The notes under the pieces were generated by a model. That model had not been told where the DNA came from. It worked only from the letters and a program-made list of their open reading frames with translations, and searched no databases. A program made the translations under genes and the position numbers. From Bacteroidales bacterium UBA6340 (GTDB taxonomy: Bacteria; Bacteroidota; Bacteroidia; Bacteroidales; Paludibacteraceae), in NCBI GenBank assembly GCA_002440265.1, contig DJSG01000074.1, forward strand, positions 9,938 to 20,532: a stretch of DNA of 10,595 bases. Reading direction: 5' to 3'. The first letter of the stretch is position 1, and each line of letters opens with the position of its first letter. Shown one piece after another: positions 6,249 through 10,595 of the stretch.

Positions 6249-6503
6249 ATGAAAAAAGGAATTCATCCGGAGAACTACCGCGTGGTAGTCTTCAAAGATA
6301 TGTCCGATGGCACACAGTTCTTCAGCCGCTCCACAGCCGCTACGAAGGACTCCATCGAAATCGACGGTCAGACTTATCCCCTGATTAAGTTGGAAATCTC
6401 GAACACGAGTCACCCTTTCTACACAGGTAAGTCGAAACTCGTGGATACCGCCGGTCGCGTAGATAAGTTTATGTCTCGCTACGGCGCCCGCAAGAAGAAA
6501 TAA
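6249..6503 (+). CDS. rpmE2: Type B (zinc-independent) large subunit protein bL31
   Basis: An 84-residue L31 of the B type. The opening M-K-K-G-I-H-P-E-N-Y-R, the V-F-K-D-M-S-D-G region, T-Y-P-L-I-K-L-E-I-S-N-T-S-H-P-F-Y-T-G-K and the basic C-terminal V-D-K-F-M-S-R-Y-G are characteristic. There is no cysteine at all, so the zinc-binding CxxC of type A L31 is absent. In many bacteria such paralogs replace the zinc form when zinc is scarce and are Zur-regulated. Here the gene is the last one of the rpsF operon with no separate promoter or Zur-like palindrome seen in the 24-nt gap, which suggests constitutive use. An intrinsic terminator follows. Confidence 0.95.
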   Translation: MKKGIHPENYRVVVFKDMSDGTQFFSRSTAATKDSIEIDGQTYPLIKLEISNTSHPFYTGKSKLVDTAGRVDKFMSRYGARKKK

Positions 6504-6522
6504 TCTTCATGTGATAATTCAG

Positions 6523-6557
6523 AGGCGAGTCTCAAGAAGGCTCGCCTTTGTTGTTTG
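6523..6557 (+). terminator. Intrinsic terminator of the rpsF-rpmE2 operon
   Basis: AGGCGAG (6523-6529) pairs perfectly with CTCGCCT (6541-6547) across an 11-nt loop. A T-rich stretch TTGTTGTTTG follows. It starts 20 nt after the L31 stop. Confidence 0.8.
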
Positions 6558-6651
6558 TAAATCGTCTTTTGCTGAATAATGTCAACTTCATTCCTGCAGG
6601 CAAATTGTTGATGGATTGTTATAGGTCGGTTGGAGGTTGACTGGTGGCTAA

Positions 6652-7419
6652 ATGGAGAAAACGATGAGCATCCGTCGTCAATTGTTACAGGAGTTTGGCA
6701 GGCAGTTGTTGGTGTCTGCGGGTATCTTTACGGCACTCTTTGGGGTGCTGTACGTAGTGGAATGGCTGTGTCCGTCGTTGCGGGGGACGCTTTTGCAGTG
6801 GTCGGACCCCGCTTTTGTGGTCGGCATACCTGCCAGCGTCATCGGTACGGCATACGTACTCACTATCCGCAACCCGAAGAACTACATCGGATTCTATGGC
6901 GACATTGTGATGGCGATTCTGTTGGCAGTGCAGTTCGGTTTGCAAGGCAGTTTGGACTTGGTGTTGCTTTATGGGGCTGTGTTTGTGCCGTTTGGCATCT
7001 ATTCACTCTTCGTATGGCGCACGCACACTATGCAACCGCAGTTTGTAGAGGAGAGTCTTGCTCCAAGGTGGTTGCCACGTGCCTTGCAATTCTTTATGGT
7101 AGTTGTGGCGCTTGTCATTGTGGTAGTGGACTATATCGCTGCTACTCAGTGTTTTCAGGGCAACGGGTGGTGGGATAATGTAGCCCTCAAGTTGGTGAGC
7201 GGACTGCTGTTTGCCTCGGCGGTATTGGCAAATGGTCTGCTTGTGGGGCAGCGGATTGACGCATGGATTTGGTGGGTGGTGTACAGCCTGTCGGGTATGG
7301 CAATTGCCGTTATGATTGGCAATATATTCTCACTCGTGCTATTCACCGTATTCCTCATTATTAATAGTAGTACCGGCGTGGCATGGATTAAAATATACCG
7401 CAGCACACATAATAATTGA
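6652..7419 (+). CDS. PnuC-like (nicotinamide riboside transporter family) membrane protein
   Basis: A 255-residue integral membrane protein with seven to eight hydrophobic spans (about 17-39, 53-72, 81-98, 102-122, 143-165, 178-198, 203-222, 224-247). The C-terminal part (about 178-250), with A-N-G-L-L...R-I-D-A-W-I-W-W-V-V-Y and G-N-I-F-S-L-V-L-F, resembles the second half of PnuC transporters. Those facilitate uptake of nicotinamide riboside for NAD synthesis. The match is by recalled pattern only. It begins after the operon terminator without a clear promoter. ATG 6664 (residue 5) is an equally good start, because GGAG at 6655-6658 is well placed as its ribosome-binding site. The stop lies 8 nt before the RluA-family start, so the two are probably co-transcribed. 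No NAD kinase (nadR-like) or thiamine gene is adjacent, so the substrate is open. Confidence 0.6.
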   Translation: MEKTMSIRRQLLQEFGRQLLVSAGIFTALFGVLYVVEWLCPSLRGTLLQWSDPAFVVGIPASVIGTAYVLTIRNPKNYIGFYGDIVMAILLAVQFGLQGSLDLVLLYGAVFVPFGIYSLFVWRTHTMQPQFVEESLAPRWLPRALQFFMVVVALVIVVVDYIAATQCFQGNGWWDNVALKLVSGLLFASAVLANGLLVGQRIDAWIWWVVYSLSGMAIAVMIGNIFSLVLFTVFLIINSSTGVAWIKIYRSTHNN

Positions 7420-7427
7420 TATTTACA

Positions 7428-8366
7428 ATGAAAAAGAGACAAGATACTATTCTCCGTGTGGAGGCAGATATGGAACTGCTGCCTTTCCTGCTCGCGAAGA
7501 TGGGCGGTATAACCCGCACCAGCATCAAACAGTTGCTCGGCCAACGCCGCGTGACGGTAAACAAGGCAGTACAGACGCGCCACGATGTGCCTGTGCACAA
7601 GGGAGATACCGTGGTTATCACTTCGGGGCGCGGCAACGGGGAGTTGCACCACCCTAAGTTGAGCATCGTGTATGAGGATGACTGGCTGATAGTTGTGGAG
7701 AAGAAAGTCGGTTTGCTTACGGTGCCTACTTACCCCGGCAGCACGGAGACCACGGCTTTTTCCATTCTCAAGAACTACGTCAAGCACCAGGATGTGCACA
7801 ACGGTATCTATGTCGTCCATCGCCTTGACCGCGAGACGAGTGGTCTGCTGGTCTTTGCCAAGACACCCGAATTGCAGGAGTATATGCGCACTTACTGGCG
7901 TCAGTTGGTGACCAAACGCACGTATGTAGCCCTTGTGGAGGGTATTCTCGACAAGAAATCGGGCAAGATAACCACGTGGTTGACTGAGGACAAGCGTAAT
8001 GCCGTGGTTTATTCATCGCCTGTTGACGACGGGGGACAGATGGCTGTTACCAACTACAAGGTGCTGAAAGAGACGACACTGCCCGAGAATACCACTACTG
8101 AAAACACTGCCAATTTCCTACCCATTTCCCTTATCGAACTCAACCTCGAGACGGGACGCACCAATCAGATTCGTGTGCATATGCAGAGCATCGGGCACCC
8201 TGTCATTGGCGACCGCAAGTATGGTCACGGTAATGAGTATTCACCTGTTGACCGATTGTGTCTGCATGCCCGTGTGCTGGAGTTTATTCACCCAGCCACA
8301 GAGCAGAAGGTGCACTTCGAGACACCTATCCCCAAAGAGTTTCTGCGCGTTTTCCGTCAGTCGTAA
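7428..8366 (+). CDS. RluA-family RNA pseudouridine synthase
   Basis: A 312-residue enzyme that converts uridine to pseudouridine in rRNA or tRNA. It has an N-terminal S4-like RNA-binding domain (about 17-66: L-L-P-F-L...R-T-S-I-K-Q-L-L...V-T-V-N) and an RluA catalytic domain. The catalytic motif H-R-L-D-R-E-T-S-G-L-L-V-F-A-K lies at 131-145 with Asp134 as nucleophile. The second signature T-G-R-T-N-Q-I-R-V-H-M lies at 242-252 and is followed by G-H-P-V-I-G-D-R-K-Y-G. ATG 7428 was chosen because an earlier TTG at 7416 overlaps the upstream stop. A Thr/Asn-rich linker (about 216-230) is a small insertion between conserved strands. The precise target uridine cannot be assigned. It converges on mazG with only 20 nt between the stops. 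Confidence 0.93.
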   Translation: MKKRQDTILRVEADMELLPFLLAKMGGITRTSIKQLLGQRRVTVNKAVQTRHDVPVHKGDTVVITSGRGNGELHHPKLSIVYEDDWLIVVEKKVGLLTVPTYPGSTETTAFSILKNYVKHQDVHNGIYVVHRLDRETSGLLVFAKTPELQEYMRTYWRQLVTKRTYVALVEGILDKKSGKITTWLTEDKRNAVVYSSPVDDGGQMAVTNYKVLKETTLPENTTTENTANFLPISLIELNLETGRTNQIRVHMQSIGHPVIGDRKYGHGNEYSPVDRLCLHARVLEFIHPATEQKVHFETPIPKEFLRVFRQS

Positions 8367-8386
8367 GCACTAACTACCGGCGGGCA

Positions 8387-9172
8387 TCAGTTGTCGAAGG
8401 CTTTGGCTTGTTGCCAGAGGGATTCCATCTCATCAAGAGACATGTCCTCGAGGCGGCGGTTCTGCAGTTTGGCTTGCTGCTCGATGTAGTTGAAACGATG
8501 CATGAACTTGAGGTTGGTCTTCTCCAAGGCATTGTCGGGGCGAATCTTGTAGAGACGTGCGGCATTCACAAGCGCGAACAGCACATCACCAAACTCCTCC
8601 GTGGCTTTCTCGGCATCCATATTGGCTACTTCCGCTTCGAACTCGGCGAGTTCTTCCTTGACTTTTGCCCAGACATCTTCGCGACGCTCCCAATCGAAAC
8701 CTACATTCGCCACTTTGTCCTGTATGCGGTACGCCTTGACGAGTGCGGGAAGGCTGTCGGGGATACCGCTGAGGACGGTCTTGTTGCCGTCTTTCTCCCG
8801 CAGTTTGACCTGCTCCCATAGGTGGCTGACTTCCTCGGCGTTGCGTGCAGCCTCGTCGCCATATACGTGCGGGTGACGGAAAATGAGTTTGTCGCACAGC
8901 CGGTTGCATACGTCGGCTATGTCGAAATCGCCCGTTTCGCTGGCTATCTTGGCATAGAAAATGACGTGAAGGAGCACGTCGCCGAGTTCCTTGCTAATCT
9001 CATTCATGTCGTGCCGCATGATGGCGGTGGCGAGTTCGTTGGCTTCTTCGATGGTGTTCTGCCGCAGACTCTCGAAGGTCTGTTTGCGGTCCCATGGGCA
9101 TTTCTCGCGGAGTTCGTCCATGACGGTAAGCAGCCGGTCAAAGGCTGCTAATTGTTCTGCTCGTGTGTGCAT
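8387..9172 (-). CDS. mazG: Nucleoside triphosphate pyrophosphohydrolase MazG
   Basis: A 261-residue two-domain MazG, which hydrolyses NTPs and dNTPs to NMP plus pyrophosphate and removes damaged nucleotides. The length matches full-size bacterial MazG. Domain 1 has C-P-W-D-R-K-Q-T (25-32), E42-E43-x-x-E46 and E62-x-x-D65, the metal-binding EExxE...ExxD pattern. The R-H-P-H-V-Y-G segment (99-105) and W-E-Q-V-K link to domain 2, with E173-E174...E177 and E192-E193-F-G-D196, plus the N-L-K-F-x-x-R-F end. Both domains keep their acidic residues. A longer frame extends upstream to 9679, but it runs through lpxH in another frame; ATG 9172 gives the conserved N-terminus. The first 25 nt overlap the end of lpxH, so translation is likely coupled. 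Confidence 0.95.
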   Translation of the reverse strand: MHTRAEQLAAFDRLLTVMDELREKCPWDRKQTFESLRQNTIEEANELATAIMRHDMNEISKELGDVLLHVIFYAKIASETGDFDIADVCNRLCDKLIFRHPHVYGDEAARNAEEVSHLWEQVKLREKDGNKTVLSGIPDSLPALVKAYRIQDKVANVGFDWERREDVWAKVKEELAEFEAEVANMDAEKATEEFGDVLFALVNAARLYKIRPDNALEKTNLKFMHRFNYIEQQAKLQNRRLEDMSLDEMESLWQQAKAFDN

Positions 9173-9942
9173 AATGTGATATTTCCTTGTTCGTCCATTC
9201 GGGCATAGGTCCACTGTTGCCAGCAGTCGCCGAGAATGATGACGCGGGAGTGGCGTGCAATCATGAGGTCGAGTTCGATATGCCGATGTCCGAAGATGTA
9301 ATAATCGTGGTGGTTGCGGAGTTGCTCCTGCTCCTTGGCGAAGAGGACAAGTTCCTCGGCGTTCTCGCCTTTGTAGGGGCAAGGGTGCGCCACTTCTTTC
9401 ATACGGCTGCGGCGTGCCCATTCGTAGCCAAAGCGGTTGCCGAGGGCCGGCGGAATGAGGCGGAAGAGCGTCTGCGGGACTGGGTGATGGAAGAAGGCGC
9501 GCAGGCGTATGAAGTTGCGTACCTTCTTGCTGATGGGCGCGGGGAGCGTCTGCAGGTAGCCGGAGGGTATGATGCCATCGCCGTGTGCGAGGTAGAGAGA
9601 TTTGCCATGGACAATGGTGGTGAGGGGCGTGCGGTGGATGATGACTCCCGTTTCGCGTGCCAGCCACCCGAAAGTCCAAATATCGTGGTTGCCAATGAAA
9701 TAGTGTACCTCTATGCCGCTGTCTGTCAGGCTCTTGAGCGTGTTGAGGAAAGGGCGGTATGCCTCTTTGCCCGGGTCGCGCCAGAAATACTCGTACCAGA
9801 AGTCGAACATGTCGCCCAACAAGTAGATACTCGTGGCATCCTTAGCCATAGTGCGCAGCAATGCCACCAAGCGGGCTTGGTGTTCGTCGGGGTTCGATAC
9901 GGCAAGGGAACCGAGATGGGCGTCAGACAGAAAGTAAACCAT
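9148..9942 (-). CDS. lpxH: UDP-2,3-diacylglucosamine diphosphatase (LpxH-type metallophosphoesterase)
   Basis: A 264-residue calcineurin-like phosphoesterase, most likely LpxH, which cleaves UDP-2,3-diacylglucosamine to lipid X in lipid A synthesis at the inner membrane face. Metal-binding motifs appear in order: Asp7-x-His9, Gly43-Asp44 with M-F-D-F-W, G-N-H-D at 84-87, H120-G-D-G, and G-H-R-H at 218-221. The two-metal set is complete. ATG 9942 is preferred over the in-frame TTG at 9954 because V-Y-F-L-S-D-A-H immediately follows and the family begins this way. GGGGAGGT just upstream comes from the repeat element at 9943 and could act as a ribosome-binding site. It could also be a related Bacteroidota phosphoesterase of different substrate. 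It overlaps mazG by 25 nt. Confidence 0.82.
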   Translation of the reverse strand: MVYFLSDAHLGSLAVSNPDEHQARLVALLRTMAKDATSIYLLGDMFDFWYEYFWRDPGKEAYRPFLNTLKSLTDSGIEVHYFIGNHDIWTFGWLARETGVIIHRTPLTTIVHGKSLYLAHGDGIIPSGYLQTLPAPISKKVRNFIRLRAFFHHPVPQTLFRLIPPALGNRFGYEWARRSRMKEVAHPCPYKGENAEELVLFAKEQEQLRNHHDYYIFGHRHIELDLMIARHSRVIILGDCWQQWTYARMDEQGNITLCTHEQNN

Positions 9943-9991
9943 AGACCTCCCCAACCACGACTCCCCCTACCCCCTCAGAGAGGGGGTTTTT
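9943..9991. repeat. GC-rich palindromic (REP-like) element with T5 tail
   Basis: It begins with AGACCTCCCC (9943-9952), shared exactly with 4834-4843. It ends in a perfect 7-bp hairpin CCCCCTC (9970-9976) / GAGGGGG (9980-9986) with a 3-nt loop and TTTTT at 9987-9991. On the plus strand this looks like an intrinsic terminator, yet no plus-strand gene ends nearby. On the minus strand it forms the 5' leader of lpxH. Confidence 0.6.
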
Positions 9992-10109
9992 CGCAGTTAC
10001 ATAATATAAAAACATTAATTATCACGAATTGACCATTAATTTTCACGTCGGGGTTCTTTCAGGCTCCATTAAAAACCATTAAGAACATTGTTTGTCAGGC
10101 TGTTATGCG
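9992..10109. other. AT-rich intergenic region with short direct repeat
   Basis: CATTAATTATCACG (10013-10026) and CATTAATTTTCACG (10034-10047) match at 13 of 14 positions with a period of 21. Further CCATTAA strings follow at about 10066-10082. No gene or clear minus-strand TAnnTTTG promoter is seen, so lpxH may be read through from the DUF59 gene or from an unrecognised promoter. Confidence 0.45.
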
Positions 10110-10424
10110 TTACATGAAGCCGAGTTCGAGTTTGGCTTCTTCGGACATCATGTCCTTGTTCCATTCGGGTTCAAAAACGATGTTCACGTTAACCGTCTTG
10201 ATGCCGTCCACGGAGCCGACCTTCTGCTTGATGTCCTCTACCAAGAAGTCTGCGGCAGGGCAGCCGGGAGCCGTGAGCGTCATGTCGATATTGCAGACGC
10301 CGTCGCCCGGGAGGTCAATGCGATAGATGAGTCCGAGGTCGTATATATTAACAGGTATCTCGGGGTCAAAGACCGTTTTCAGCATCTTGAGTACCTGCTC
10401 TTCTGTCTCTAAAAATTCGTTCAT
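10110..10424 (-). CDS. DUF59/MIP18 family iron-sulfur cluster assembly protein (SufT-like)
   Basis: A 104-residue DUF59 protein. The domain signatures are D-P-E-I-P-V-N-I-Y-D-L-G-L-I-Y (20-34) and T-L-T-A-P-G-C-P-A-A-D-F (49-60), with the conserved Cys55. Proteins of this type assist maturation of Fe-S proteins in the cytoplasm (SufT, and PaaD in phenylacetate degradation). With no paa genes here, a general Fe-S role is more likely. ATG 10424 was chosen: the in-frame extension to 10511 is Arg/Pro-rich, reads through the GC-rich leader and overlaps the -7 element, so it is not coding. The promoter at 10508-10540 gives a leader of about 75 nt. No other suf genes are in view. Confidence 0.88.
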   Translation of the reverse strand: MNEFLETEEQVLKMLKTVFDPEIPVNIYDLGLIYRIDLPGDGVCNIDMTLTAPGCPAADFLVEDIKQKVGSVDGIKTVNVNIVFEPEWNKDMMSEEAKLELGFM

Positions 10425-10507
10425 ATCGGTTTGTTCGTTTGCGCGAGCGGGCTTGCCGGGGCGCGGGGAAGACCTCTGCGGGACGACGAAGTGCGCTCGT
10501 TGAACCT

Positions 10508-10540
10508 GCAAAATTAGTGATTTTCTGCGAAGTTTGCAAA
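10508..10540 (-). promoter_or_regulatory. Bacteroidota-type promoter for the DUF59 gene
   Basis: Reading the minus strand, TTTG (complement of 10537-10540) is followed after 20 bases by TAATTTTGC (complement of 10508-10516), matching TTTG-N20-TAnnTTTG. Transcription should start near 10501 and run through a GC-rich leader (10442-10500) to the ATG at 10424. Confidence 0.75.
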
Positions 10541-10595
10541 GGAGAAAAAGGGCAAGAACAGCCTATAGTATCGATATTGTCGGCTTAATCACATA
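10541..10595. other. Terminal 55 bases without recognisable feature
   Basis: Upstream of the DUF59 promoter. No gene, hairpin or repeat is apparent; any neighbouring gene lies beyond the window. Confidence 0.4.

Noticed and set aside
5655..6413. 252-codon minus-strand open frame opposite rplI and rpmE2
   Set aside because: It is the antisense shadow of clearly conserved ribosomal protein genes; the translation is Leu/Ser/Cys-rich with no domain.
9173..9679. Extended MazG frame reaching 9679
   Set aside because: The extra residues are His/Pro/Arg-rich out-of-frame reading of lpxH; the MazG family begins close to ATG 9172.
9187..10032. 281-codon plus-strand open frame opposite lpxH
   Set aside because: The opposite strand encodes complete metallophosphoesterase motifs; this frame is Val/Ala-rich shadow sequence.
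10425..10511. N-terminal extension of the DUF59 protein to 10511
   Set aside because: It would start within the promoter -7 element and encode an Arg/Pro-rich segment unlike the family.

Overview
The window looks like a chromosomal segment from a Bacteroidota bacterium, most likely a gut or oral Bacteroidales. Three promoters match the phylum-specific pattern TTTG-N20-TAnnTTTG exactly (upstream of the LRR gene, the rpsF operon and the minus-strand DUF59 gene). There is a BspA-type leucine-rich-repeat surface protein with a type IX-like C-terminal tail, an rpsF-rpsR-rplI cluster, and Bacteroidales-style intergenic repeats. No CRISPR array, prophage, insertion sequence or tRNA is visible. Most of the window is housekeeping. 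The accessory part is the LRR/small-membrane-protein pair and the dispersed palindromic repeats.

Layout. 1-153: a perfect 26-bp-arm hairpin at the very edge, then AT-rich repeats and a second weaker inverted repeat. 154-663 (-): a PaaI-type hotdog thioesterase. 664-1221: a long non-coding stretch with a degenerate TTACGAT-type repeat, two 49-bp direct repeats and a strong promoter. 1222-4873 (+): a two-gene cassette made of a 1072-residue secreted protein of four tandem ~190-residue LRR modules and a 137-residue exported protein ending in a Pro-Ile-Gly-Asp / transmembrane / basic tail. 4874-5120: intergenic DNA with a promoter and a structured leader that resembles the S6:S18 autoregulatory mRNA hairpin. 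5121-6503 (+): rpsF, rpsR, rplI and a zinc-free type B L31 gene, closed by an intrinsic terminator. 6652-8366 (+): a PnuC-like membrane protein and an RluA-family pseudouridine synthase, tightly linked. 8387-9942 (-): mazG and lpxH, overlapping by 25 nt and convergent with the RluA gene. 10110-10424 (-): a DUF59 (SufT/MIP18-like) iron-sulfur assembly protein with its own promoter at about 10508-10540.

How the genes fit together. The ribosomal genes form one regulated operon. mazG (nucleotide-pool cleaning) and lpxH (lipid A synthesis) are probably translationally coupled, perhaps also transcribed from the DUF59 promoter. The LRR protein and its small partner are the best candidates for an incompletely described surface system. 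The evidence for that is gene adjacency, export signals at both N-termini, recurrent cysteine pairs in the LRR modules and a C8 homopolymer inside the small gene.
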